Shown one piece after another: positions 11,643-22,835 of a DNA stretch of 64,000 nt (positions within the stretch are counted from its first letter, which is position 1; every line of letters starts with the position of its first letter). The stretch covers positions 27,723,415-27,787,414 of the forward strand of contig CM018694.1 of assembly GCA_009363875.1 (NCBI GenBank). The letters run 5' to 3'. A program made the position numbers and the translations under genes. The stretch is from Mikania micrantha (lineage: Eukaryota; Streptophyta; Magnoliopsida; Asterales; Asteraceae). The notes under the pieces are model-generated. The model saw only the letters and a list, made by a program, of their open reading frames with translations, was not told where the DNA came from and made no database searches.

Positions 11643-12109
11643 AATTAGTGTTAAGTATAGATAAATAATTCAATAAGAAATTTACTTAGTTTGTTAGGCT
11701 ATACTTATTAGGGTTATTTCGGATTTTAACCAGTTATTATTTCAACTAAGTTTCAAGTTCAGGATTTAGGGTTTGTGAACATCAAAAGCGTGATTTTAAA
11801 CACAATTAAACTATGGATCACTACTTAATGTCAAGCTATCAAGTGAAATCTTGTGTTGAAGGAGGAATAATAGAAGCGTTTTGATAAACACTTTGCAAAA
11901 CAATGGAGGTTCGTTCGCAATCAAGTGGGTTATTCAACGGGTTTCTTAAAAAGCTGATGATGGTGACTAGAAATTCAAAAGACATTAGTTTATTTAAAGT
12001 AACTGAGGCCCACAAAATCTTTGAAATCAAGATAGGCCGACAGATTTTAAATTGGCGTTAATGAGAATGCGAATGAATAAAAAACATAAACGCAATTTAG
12101 TATGTTTAT

Positions 12110-12763
12110 TTATTCGCAAAAGCATTGGATGAACCGAGGATACATAAGAAAACGATTTCCAGATCCTTCTTGGATGTTCGACCGTAGTCCATTAAAAAGA
12201 TAAGAAGCCATATTATATTGCTCAGAAGTTAACAGTCCAACTATAGCAATTGAGAGTTGCCTCCCAATGTTGTTCCATCCATTCTTTGTTTTTGACAAGT
12301 AATGATGAAATGTATGAATCAAGTATTTCCATCTTGGACACATCATCCCTTTTTCAATCTGCTTACCTTTGAATTTTCCTTCATATCCTAGTAGATTTTG
12401 AAAGATATCCAAGATTATTTCATAATCATACTCAGTTGGGGCATCTAGCTCATTGCCTAATCTAAGACAAGAGCGAACAGAAGATGCTGTGATCTGAAAA
12501 TTCTAAGATCCAATTGTAGCAGCAATTTTGGTTTCATCATTCTCAGTAATCACTTGAGCAGTGTTCCAGAAAGCTTCAATCACTTCTCTATATATTGTAG
12601 GATTAGTAGTTAGAGCAAAGTGATATTTGGATCTTTTCAGAAACTGAATAACATCTGCATACTCTAATCCCTCAGCAGTGTTTTCTTCCAGAAAGGCGCA
12701 CAGATTATGATCTTTAATGAACAACAGAGAAGCCATTTTTCTGAAAAATTGAAATAATTTCAA
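12110..12763 (-). pseudogene. Array copy 9: ORF with shared nonsense codon (type L)
   Basis: At the protein level both fragments match copy 7 (FIKDHNLC, REVIEA). Its monomer opens with GTGAACATC instead of GCGAACATC, a variant shared with copy 11. Confidence 0.7.
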
Positions 12764-13231
12764 AATTAGTGTTAAGTATAGATAAAGTAATTCAATAAGA
12801 AATTTACTTAGTTTGTTAGGCTATACTTATTAGGGTTATTTCAGATTTTAACCAGTTATTATTTCAACTAAGTTTCAAGTTCAGGATTTAGGGTTTGCGA
12901 ACATCAAAAGCGTGATTTTAAACACAATTAAACTATGGATCACTACTTAATGTCAAGCTATCAAGTGAAATCTTGTGTTGAAGGAGGATTAATAGAAGCG
13001 TTTTGATAAACACTTTGCAAAACAATGGAGGTTCGTTCGCAATCAAGTGGGTTATTCAACGGGTTTCTTAAAAAGCTGATGATGGTGACTAGAAATTCAA
13101 AAGACATTAGTTTATTTAAAGTAACTGAGGCCCACAAAATCTTTGAAATCAAGATAGGCCGACAGATTTTAAATTGGCGTTAACGAGAATGCGAATGAAT
13201 AAAAAACATAAACCCAATTTAGTATGTTTAT

Positions 13232-13885
13232 TTATTCGCAAAAGCATTGGATGAACCGAGGATACATAAGAAAACGATTTCCAGATCCTTCTTGGATGTT
13301 TGACCGTAGTCCATTAAAAAGATAAGAAGCCATATTATATTGCTCAGAAGTTAACAGTCCAACTATAGCAATTGAGAGTTGCCTCCCAATGTTGTTCCAT
13401 CCATTCTTTGTTTTTGACAAGTAATGATGAAAGGTATGAATCAAGTATTTCCATCTTGGACACATCATCCCTTTTTCAATCTGCTTACCTTTGAATTTTC
13501 CTTCATATCCTAGTAGATTTTGAAAGATATCCAAGATTATTTCAGAATCATACTCAGTTGGGGCATCTAGCTCATTGCCTAATCTAAGACAAGAGCGAAC
13601 AAAAGATGCTGTGATCTGAAAATTCTAAGATCCAATTGTAGCAGCAATTTTGGTTTCATCATTCTCAGTAATCACTTGAGCAGTGTTCCAGAAAGCTTCA
13701 ATCATTTCTCTATATATTGTAGGATTAGTATTTAGAGCAAAGTGATATTTGGATCTTTTAAGAAACTGAATAACATCTGCATACTCTAATCCCTCAGCAG
13801 TGTTTTCTTCCAGAAATGCGCACACATTATGATCTTTAATGAACAACAGAGAAGCCATTTTTCTGAAAAATTGAAATAATTTCAA
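13232..13885 (-). pseudogene. Array copy 10: ORF with shared nonsense codon (type V)
   Basis: Both fragments match copy 8 at the protein level, and the same private DNA variants recur (AACCCAATTT near 13211, GATAAATAATTC near 13903). Copies 7+8 and 9+10 are therefore near-duplicate dimers. Confidence 0.7.
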
Positions 13886-14352
13886 AATTAGTGTTAAGTA
13901 TAGATAAATAATTCAATAAGAAATTTACTTAGTTTGTTAGGCTATACTTATTAGGGTTATTTCGGATTTTAACCAGTTATTATTTCAACTAAGTTTCAAG
14001 TTCAGGATTTAGGGTTTGTGAACATCAAAAGCGTGATTTTAAACACAATTAAACTATGGATCACTACTTAATGTCAAGCTATCAAGTGAAATCTTGTGTT
14101 GAAGGAGGAATAATAGAAGCGTTTTGATAAACACTTTGCAAAACAATGGAGGTTCGTTCGCAATCAAGTGGGTTATTCAACGGGTTTCTTAAAAAGCTGA
14201 TGATGGTGACTAGAAATTCAAAAGACATTAGTTTATTTAAAGTAACTGAGGCCCACAAAATCTTTGAAATCAAGATAGGCCGACAGATTTTAAATTGGCG
14301 TTAATGAGAATGCGAATGAATAAAAAACATAAACGCAATTTAGTATGTTTAT

Positions 14353-15005
14353 TTATTCGCAAAAGCATTGGATGAACCGAGGATACATAAGAAAACGATT
14401 TCCAGATCCTTCTTGGATGTTTGACCGTAGTCCATTAAAAAGATAAGAAGCCATATTATATTGCTCAGAAGTTAACAGTCCAACTATAGCAATTGAGAGT
14501 TGCCTCCCAATGTTGTTCCATCCATTCTTTGTTTTTGACAAGTAATGATGAAAGGTATGAATCAAGTATTTCCATCTTGGACACATCATCCCTTTTTCAA
14601 TCTGCTTACCTTTGAATTTTCCCTATATCCTAGTAGATTTTGAAAGATATCCAAGATTATTTCAGAATCATACTCAGTTGGGGCATCTTGCTTATTGCCT
14701 AATCTAAGACAAGAGCGAACAGAAGATGCTGTGATTTGAAAATTCTAAGATCCAATTGTAGCAGTAATTTTGGTTTCATCATTCTCAGTAATCACTTGAG
14801 CAGAGTTCCAGAAAGCTTCAATCATTTCTCTATATATTTTAGGATTAGTAGTTAGAGCAAAGTGATATTTGGATCTTTTCAGAAACTGAATAACATCTGC
14901 ATACTCTAATCCCTCAGAAGTGTTTTCTTCCAGAAATGTGCACACATTATGATCTTTAACGAACAACAGAGAAGCCATTTTTCTGAAAAATTGAAATAAT
15001 TTCAA
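14353..15005 (-). pseudogene. Array copy 11: frameshifted ORF with shared nonsense codon
   Basis: Carries the shared TAG and a small deletion near 14620, comparable to the one in copy 4. Private substitutions give VCTFLEENTSEG and NPKIY. This is the right-hand edge of the nonsense-bearing block. Confidence 0.7.
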
Positions 15006-15480
15006 AATTAGTGTTAAGTATAGATAAAGTAATTCAATAAGAAATTTACTTAGTTTGTTAGGCTATACTTATTAGGGTTATTTCAGATTTTAACCAGTTA
15101 TTATTTCAACTAAATTTCAAATTCAGGATTTAGGGTTTGCGAACATCAAAAGCGTCATTTTGAAACACAATTAAACTATGAATCACTACTTAAAGTCAAG
15201 CTATCAAGTGAAATCTTGTGTTGAAGGAGGATTAATAGAAGAGTTTCGATAAACACTTTGGAAAACACTGGAGGTTCGTTCGCAATCAAGTGGGTTATTC
15301 AACGGGTTTCTTAAATAAGCTGATGATGGTGAGTGGAAATTCAAAGGACATCAGTTTATTTAAAGTAACAGAGGCCCACAAAATCTTGCAAATCAAGATA
15401 GGCCCACAGATTTGAAATGGGCGTTAATGAGAACGCGAATGAATAAAAAACATAAAAGCAATTTAGTATGTTTACTTATT

Positions 15481-15612
15481 CGCAAAAGCATTGGATGAAC
15501 TGAGGATACATAAGAAAACGATTTCCAGATCCTTCTTGAATGTTTGACCTGAGTCCATTAAAAAGATAAGAAGCCATATTATATTGCTCAGAAGTTAACA
15601 GTCCAACTATAG
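15481..15612 (-). pseudogene. Array copy 12, 3' part of the ORF (left of solo LTR)
   Basis: C-terminal part of the twelfth copy, ending at the solo LTR insertion. It continues at 18819 after the insertion. The last five bases, TATAG (15608-15612), are the target site. Confidence 0.8.
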
Positions 15613-16300
15613 TGTAACATCTGTGCATTTAGTCATAGTAGTCGTAAACAGTGATAGAACAATTTGTACTTATATTAAATCAGTCGATGTGATTCATGTA
15701 TTCATGTTTGTGTTTGTGTGTTATAGGATATTATGTAATTAGGAACAAGTATGTATTATTTATTTACCGTCGATTACACTAGACTAGAACTGTATCGTAT
15801 TATATCGAAACAGTGGAGGGCTGGCTTAGATAAGGCAGTTAGCTGGACTCTGGGTATGCCCTATACATATATTGCGTTCTGTATAATGGGATAGTGTTAG
15901 TGTGTAGTTCTGTGACGAATAGTATGACAAATCAATTAATTAAACCAAAATCGTAATGCGTAAGCGAGACTGAGTATAGTTATGGGTGACGATCCATAAA
16001 GATACAAATGTCGAACTTATAATTACGAGTAAACGGCAATAAATAAATAATACGACCGAAAAATGTACGAAATTATGGGTATACACGTAATTGTAGTCAT
16101 TTAACGGTCGGATTTCGAACGAACAAATAAACACAAGGAAAATATTTTATTTTCGTTTTACAATTTTGAAACTCGTCACAAATAATTCAAGAAATCTATT
16201 TTACAATCTAAAATATTCAATTTAAGTAATCGTGATGACACGTACGTAAATATACACGAAACCGACACCGAGCGAGACCGAACACGCGGGGAACCACCCG

Positions 16301-16366
16301 GGGCATAAAAGCCCTTAATTCCTTCATCTTCTTCATTAATTTCAGCCAATCTCTCCCTCTCTCTCT
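16301..16366 (+). promoter_or_regulatory. Putative Pol II promoter of LTR D
   Basis: CATAAAAG (16304-16311) sits between GGGC and GCCC and is followed about 40 bp later by CTCTCCCTCTCTCTCT. A TATA-like box followed by a CT-rich leader also occurs in the LTRs of B. Inferred from sequence only. Confidence 0.5.
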
Positions 16367-16725
16367 AAAATTTTCGCCATTTCACTCTCTCACTACAAAA
16401 CCACCATTAAAACATCAAGATCTTCTTCAATACTTCACCCAATCGCGCTTATAGTATATCAAAACGTTCCTCTCGACGAAAGGAATCTAGGAGTACAAAG
16501 GATCGGAGACAATTCGAAGGATTCTGGTTGGAATCGTAGAGAGAAGTTACGAATTCAAGGGTATTCTACTATTCATCATCTTCTTTCTCTTAAAACCGAG
16601 TTTTAACACACCATTTTGATTCTTACACGTTCTAGAAGAGTTTACGCATGAATACACACTAGAAATCACCATCTATTGTGGCTAAATCGTGATTTTTCAG
16701 AGATCCATAGCTGATTCCCGATCAA

Positions 16726-17110
16726 GCGAACCTGCAGAGACGAACGAACGTTTCATTCGGGCGAACCTATAGGGGCGAACGAAGCTTTCATTCGGGCGAA
16801 CCTATAGGAGCGACGAACCTTCACTTAGACGAACCTGCAGGGTAACGAACCTCTGGTTCTGGCAAACCTGAGGAACGAACCTTTCAGGCGAACCTGTAGG
16901 GCGACGAACCCTTATCCAGACGAACCTGCAGGGGCGAAGAACCTAAAGGTTCTGGCGAACCTGAGAGGTGAACGAACCTCTAGGTTCGGGCGAACCTGAA
17001 GAGCTGAACGAACCTAGGACGGCCGAACCTCAGGTCTGCGAACCTTGGATGGATATTTCCGAACCTAGTGTAGACGAACCATAAGGTTCGCTGATCCTAG
17101 GGATAACAAA
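16726..17110 (+). repeat. CGAACCT minisatellite in LTR D
   Basis: About twenty occurrences of CGAACC(T) at irregular 12-25 bp spacing, several next to the inverted form AGGTTCG, which allows many short hairpins. Comparable clusters lie at 51190-51560 and 60350-60740 in the LTRs of B. Confidence 0.8.
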
Positions 17111-18818
17111 CCTAGAATTTAAATTAAATTGTTATTCTTTCTCTTGATAGCCTAAATTGAAACATAAGTATTCAATCAGGATTTGCGCAACACTTCTGAA
17201 CATAAAAAAAACAAGTTATGCAAAGGATAATCAGAGTCAATCAATCAATCAAAGAGTACAATATTACAAATCTTATATTCTATGTATGAATTACAATGAT
17301 ATAGGAACCGGTTAGAAGTCTTGTTGTTTGCTACTTGCTACTTGTTCTGGTTCAGAGTCTACTGCTGTCAGGTGAGAACTTTAGCCCCTCTTTTACTGTT
17401 TTACAATTGTTTTGGGGTGGAACACGTGATCAAACACACTTTATACAATCATATTTCATATACAGGATTCATACTACTTTTCAACCAATGCAGGTTCACT
17501 TTACAAATCAAGGGATTTCTTAACTAGTTTTAAATGATTTATCATGTATTCAAAAGGATTTATCAACTGTTTAAAAGGTTTTATCAATTGTTAAACATAT
17601 TCTCCTAAAAGGTTTTATAAAAGGGTTCTCTAAACTGTTTTACAACTGTTTTACACCAAATGGTTTTACAAATGTTAAATATTTTTAAAGAATAAGTTTT
17701 TGTAAACTCCTTTACTATAAACTTGTGCTTTCGATAGAATAATATTGTATAAACCTTGTTATTATACAAGGACACTATTCTCAGTATTAAATCAAGGGTT
17801 TCAAAACAAGGTATTCAATCAATAGTTTTCATGGTGGTATTCAATCAAAGGATTTCAAATCATGGTATTCAAGCAAGGTTTTCAAATCATAGTAATCAAA
17901 TAAGGCATTTCAATCAAAGGTTTCAAATCAAAGTATTCAAAAGCATGGTGTTCATCGTTGTGAACAAACTTATACACACATCAAGACACATATTCTTATT
18001 CTTATAGCGTTAGTACTGGGTGATCACAACAAGGGAAAGCGAGACACATTTGGACATACCAAAGCTGGAGTTAGCTTTTAAATTTGTTTTAAAAACTAAC
18101 TGTATAATTGGTTTCATTACGATAAATATGAAACTTCTTATAAATTAAATTTATCAGCATAAGTCATATTGACCGGGTTACGTCAACACGGAGTTGTCTT
18201 CTGAGTAAACTCGTTAGTACCACCCGTGTTGAATGCATTTGCTGACTAATTTTCTGACTCCAAACGTTGTTTGGGACTTGATCATATGTTGGCTCTTCTA
18301 GTAAACAGTCTGTTGACTGTTTGCACACATTATTCTTACTTGATGTTAGTTTGGGTTGTAACCATCCATGCATTTTCAATTACTACTTTATACATATGCC
18401 TTACAATGAAGATTCATGTTTACAAATGTTAAACCTATTGTTCTCACCAACTACTTTTGTAGTTGACAGTTACTTTTCACGTGTTTCAGGTAATCAGGTT
18501 TAAGACATTCTAAAGGACAACTAAGGAGACCGTTTTAAGATAGAACAAGATGAAGAAACAAGCTAGGATGTATTAGAAACTCATTTAATCCTGATTGTTT
18601 AATAGTTTTGTCTGAGTCTTATTTTGTAAACAATATTTTTGGGTCAGTAATTGTCATTCTTTTGGGAAAATCGATAGATTGTCTGTAACTAAAAAATGGT
18701 CTAATATCTATGAAATATAGTAATGCATTGTGGTTGTTCTTATTCAATACTTGAGCATGATTCAACCATCGATGGTCACCACGCCGTGGATTCCGCACGC
18801 GGCGCAGGAGGTGTAACA

Positions 18819-19313
18819 TATAGCAATTGAGAGTTGCATCCCAATGTTGTTCCATCCAGTCTTTCTTTTTGATAAGTAATGTTGAAAGGTATGAATCAAG
18901 TATTTCCATCTTGGACACATCATCCCTTTTTCAATCTGCTTACCTTTGAATTTTCCTTTATATCCTAGTAGATTTTGAAAGATATCCAAGACTATTTAAA
19001 AATCATACTCAGCTGGGGCATCTTGCTCATTGCCTAATCTAAGACAAGAGCGAATAGATGATGCTGTGATCTGAAAATTCTGAGATCCAATTGTAGCAGG
19101 AATTTTGGTTTCATCATTCTAAGTAATCACTTGAGCAGAGTTCCAGAAAGCTTCAATAATTTCTCTGTATATTGTAGGATTAGTAGTTAGAGCAAAGTGA
19201 TATTTGGATCTTTTCAGAAACTGAATAACATCTGCATACTATAATCCCTCAGAATTGTTTTCTTCCATAAATGCGCACACATTATGATCTTTAACGAACA
19301 ACAGAGAAGCCAT
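18819..19313 (-). pseudogene. Array copy 12, 5' part of the ORF (right of solo LTR)
   Basis: Starts at the Met codon 19311-19313 (MASLL) and runs to the target duplication. It keeps the Gln codon (TTCTGAGATCC near 19077) that is TAG in copies 3-11. It has its own nonsense near 19120, from TTCTAAGTAATC, and a deletion near 18957. The right edge of the array therefore escaped the interior homogenisation. Confidence 0.75.
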
Positions 19314-19473
19314 TTTTCTGAAAAATTGAAATAATTTCAAAATTAGTGTTAAGTATAGATAAAGTAATTCAATAAGAAATTTACTTAGTTTGTTAGGCTA
19401 TACTTATTAGGGTTATTTCAGATTTTAACCAGTTATTATTTCTACTAAGTTTCAAGTTCAGGATTTAGGGTTT

Positions 19474-19824
19474 GCGAACATCAAAAGCGTCATTTTGAAA
19501 CACAATTAAACTATGAATCACTACTTAAAGTCAAGCTATCAAGTGAAATCTTTTGTTGAAGGAGGATTAATAGAAGAGTTTCGATAAACACTTTGCAAAA
19601 CAATGGAGGTTCGTTCGCAATCAAGTGGGTTATTCTACGGGTTTCTTAAATAAGCTGATGATAGTGACTAGAAATTCAAAAGACATCAGTTTATTTAAAG
19701 TAACTGAGGCCCACAAAATCTTTGAAATCAAGATAGGCCGACAGATTTTAAATTGGCGTTAACGAGAATGCGAATGAATAAAAAACATAAAAGCAATTTA
19801 GTATGTTTATTTATTCGCAAAAGC
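19474..19824 (-). repeat. Array copy 13, truncated
   Basis: Only the first 351 bp of the monomer (plus-strand order) are present, ending at CGCAAAAGC. The next bases, GTCTACGATT, do not continue the monomer. There is no target duplication or LTR end at the junction, so this is a plain truncation or the original edge of the array. Confidence 0.85.
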
Positions 19825-20216
19825 GTCTACGATTAATTGACAAAAACATGATACAATTAAAATACTTAAGATTTAAAATTGACACTTTAATGTTCATCAA
19901 TTACTCGATCATGATGTTTGAGAATTCTACAATTTATCCCATGATTTCAGATAGATACTTGTAGATTATGTATTTCTTGGTTCACACAAATGTGAATTTT
20001 AATTTATTTTAGGAAATATATTCTATGACAATATAATGCAACAAGTATCTTTGCCTAGCCAAGTTCTCAAAAAGGTTGCTTAAGTTTATTATTATATGTA
20101 ATTGTTTAAAAAATTTTATTTTCCATCAGTAAAAATCTTAAGTTTTTTAATGCTAAATTTTGAATCATATCACTTTAAACAATTTAAAGAATGACAAGAG
20201 ATATTTATATAGTGTA
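19825..20216. other. AT-rich flank, no gene seen
   Basis: No ORF or motif recognised. It was continuous with 31216 before element A inserted, because the target duplication GTGTA (20212-20216) is repeated at 31211-31215. Together the two pieces form a spacer of about 1.1 kb between the array and the pol remnant F. Confidence 0.7.
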
Positions 20217-22652
20217 TGTGACAATTCGGATTTTCCGGATTAACACCATTAGTAAAAGTTAGCAATAATATCACGAAATTATGTAATATAGCAAACTAGA
20301 AGGACTTGATTTGAACAAAATGGGTCTGGATACATTAGATCTACAAGGATTATATTTGTAATATCAACAAATTAGGAAGTTTGACTTTTAGAAGTCAAAA
20401 TTCGTGAAAAAGTTTAGAAAGTTGCAAATTGGCATTAAAATTCGATAGATTAATTGTGTTAAACGATTTCTAATCATCATATTGATGATTATAACAGTTT
20501 CCATACGTTACTAACACATTAACTCGTCGAATTAAATTAAAATGATGACTAAAATTCGAAACCGTTGCAATGAATATCAAATTCGTATACCCCGAATACA
20601 ATTCACAAAAATTGGTACTCCAGAACCTTTAGTCGGCATTGTTAGGTTCTTTTGCATCATAGAATTCGAAGTGAGAAGCTGTAAATCGAAGAACTCGAGT
20701 GTGAGGAGGCCGAAACAAAACCAAATAGCCGATCTGTAGCAATTCGAGAACCATTCGGGTAAGTATCATCATCTACACATTCCTTGTAACACTACTAAGT
20801 AAATCCCCATAGTAATTCTGGGTTCTAACATCGGATTATGCAAGTTCGATTGTTAGGGTTCTTTGAATAAATCGGTTTTGGGGTTTGAGTCCAAATAGGT
20901 TTGATAATCAAAATTTTATACTCAGATAGCTTCGGAATACTATACTAAAAGAAATCCCTAAGTCAATTTCATCAAATCATTACGAATTTTAAGAGGTCTA
21001 ATTCTAGGGTTCTTAGACAAAACCGATTTGGGGGTTTCGATACAAATTAGGTTTAGAGTCGAATTAAACTATACATTGAGTTTCAGAAACATCTCGTTTA
21101 TGAAATTCAGATGCTAATTCGATTAAACAAAACCGAATTAAATGATTTCTAGTTTTAGGGTTCTTGAGTGTCGAACGGATTGGGGTTTTCGAATCAATCG
21201 ATCATGAAAATCAAATTAATCATTACTGATATGTTCGAAATATCATATCAAATGAAAACCCTATGGTTTTGGAACCGAGTGGATTCGAATTTGGGTTCAA
21301 TTGGAACCATTTGGTTCGGGTTAGTAAAAACAATAGGGAACCCGATCTATTAAGGGTTAAAACAATTTAGAAGTGAATCTGTTAACAAAAACTAAGATAG
21401 ACCAACTGGTCCGAGCATGTGTGTGTGTGGGGGAGGTCCCGGGTTCGAACCCGAGGGCTGCCATATTTTTGTATTTAAACCAAGCTTTGGTTTTTAGCCC
21501 GTAACTTCTTCGTTTCAAGTCCGATTCGAGCCGTTCAAGTTGCGTTGGAACCGTAACGAAGTCCCGAACAAAATATAATAATAGAATTTATATTTTAACC
21601 CGAAAACGAAATCGCGTATAATTACGTTTGTTTAAATAAAATCATAAGCGATGATATGATTTTATTAAACGATTTCAAAGTCACGCGTACTTACGTATGC
21701 ACATTTCTAACACTCTAACATACGTGTGTTGACACGTATGTGATATCAGGCACAAAACTACATCACGAAACACTACGTTATTATTTAAACACAGGTTCTT
21801 CGTAGAGGACTTTCTACGCGAGTTCAAGTGTTTGATCATTCTAATCACAAACAAAGGTGCGTACACGACCCCTTTCTTATTTTAACTGTTTTGGGGGAGA
21901 AAACATGTGCAACAAACACTTTAGATACATATCACTTGCATGAGTTAGCTGTTTACATTAAGTGCAAACATAGCATTACAAGTCCTTACATTTCGAACCG
22001 TTTAGTTTGCCGTAGTGCAAAGCGTGGTAGTTGGAAATAGATCTATTAGGTTTGACAAACCTCACTTGGTAGATGGGATCTACGCAAGTGTTTGACTAGC
22101 CAATTCACATTACTATTGTGTGTGCTAGACAATAGTGGCAAGGCAAAACATGCGTTAGCATGCAACAGTCAGCTTCGGTGTCAACCACTTATGTAAATAG
22201 TATAAATGACTAGCTATCATGACTATGCATGTGTGATTATGTTATCTGCAACATTTTGATTATACAGTTGTTTCAAACATTTGTGAATGTTTAAACCTGT
22301 GTAATGCACCAACCTTTGTGTTGACTTGATTTACATGTTTTCTCAGGACGCTAAGGTACACGAGCAAGCTAGCATGGACTAGGAGATCGAGTCGCATGCA
22401 TATCTTTCATCATAGTTGTTTCTGATTTGAATATTTGAGACATTAGTATTGTAATTTACATTTTGCAAACATGGGATTGTTTCACTTTTTACAAACGCTT
22501 CCGCACTGTTTTTAACTCTGAATTTTTCAATTAAGACCAAAGTTATGTTTGAAAATCATATAGAGGTCTTCGTTATGTCTAATGATCTGAGATCCTGGGT
22601 TGTCACGTCCCAAACGGTATGATTCCGTTAGTTGAAAATTGGGGGTGTGACA
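20217..22652 (+). repeat. 5' LTR of element A
   Basis: Begins TGTGACAATTCGG and ends GGGGGTGTGACA. It contains the tRNA-like module (21398-21470), the AGGTTTGACAAACCT palindrome (22048-22062) and the GGGGGAGAAAACATGTGC block (about 21892). I could not place a convincing TATA box; TAGTATAAATGA near 22197 is only a candidate. Confidence 0.95.
21398..21470 (+). promoter_or_regulatory. tRNA-like Pol III module in 5' LTR of A
   Basis: TAGACCAACTGG (21398-21409) fits the A box with one mismatch. GGTTCGAACCC (21442-21452) fits the B box with one mismatch. They are 32 nt apart, as in real tRNA genes. A T-run near 21466-21470 follows about 14 nt after the B box. The 5' acceptor strand does not pair with the 3' side, so no functional tRNA is expected. 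Any transcript would be about 75-80 nt. Confidence 0.55.
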
Positions 22653-22655
22653 GAT

Positions 22656-22668
22656 TGGTATCAGAGAC
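22656..22668 (+). other. Primer-binding site of A (initiator Met tRNA)
   Basis: TGGTATCAGAGAC starts three bases after the LTR end. It matches the complement of the 3' end of plant initiator tRNA-Met over the first eleven bases; the usual C after TGGTATCAGAG is A here. Confidence 0.85.
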
Positions 22669-22835
22669 ATTGGTTATAGCGAACTATGTTTGCATTTGCA
22701 GACTTAGACTATAACTGTTAGACATTAGACACGCATACTTACACATATCACTTAGAAATTACATATGGCATTATGTAATAGACTTGCTTACACATTCCAT
22801 GACATTGCACTTACATATGGTATTATGTAACAGAC

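Larger units (their letters stand above)
15613..18818 (+). mobile_element. Solo LTR D, 3.2 kb, Gypsy-type
   Basis: The insert starts TGTAACATCTG and ends GGTGTAACA, so it has TG...CA ends. It is flanked by perfect TATAG duplications (15608-15612 and 18819-18823). There is no internal region: no PBS, polypurine tract or gag/pol. It has the layout of the LTRs of B and C: a TATA-like box (16305-16310), a CT-rich leader (16351-16366), then a CGAACCT minisatellite (16726-17110). A TTTTGGGGTGGAACACGTG block near 17411 resembles the conserved block of the A/E LTRs. Solo LTRs arise by recombination between the two LTRs of one element. The parent family has no full copy here. Confidence 0.85.
2799..19824 (-). 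repeat. Tandem array of about 12.3 monomers of 1.12 kb, retroelement-derived
   Basis: Monomers, counted from the recurring GCGAACATCAAAAGCG, start at 2799, 3923, 5047, 6171, 7290, 8411, 9533, 10655, 11775, 12897, 14018, 15139 and 19474. Spacing is 1119-1124 bp, apart from the twelfth copy, which contains the solo LTR; removing that LTR and one target duplication leaves exactly 1124 bp. The last copy stops at about 19824. All copies face the same way and carry a minus-strand ORF. The two left-edge copies are open; the interior copies share one nonsense codon. Copies 5-10 follow an alternating pattern with a period of about 2242 bp. The left end is cut by LTR E, so the original array was longer. 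Confidence 0.95.

Noticed and set aside
17321..18007. Several frames of 60-83 residues in solo LTR D
   Set aside because: Overlapping frames in AT-rich LTR sequence with no recognisable domain.
2799..19824. Reading the array as a CRISPR-like or direct-repeat defence locus
   Set aside because: The units are 1.12 kb, homologous throughout, and in a plant genome; no spacer structure.
21398..21470. A tRNA gene on the basis of A and B boxes
   Set aside because: The acceptor stem does not pair, the D stem is broken and no clear anticodon arm exists; kept only as a tRNA-like promoter module.
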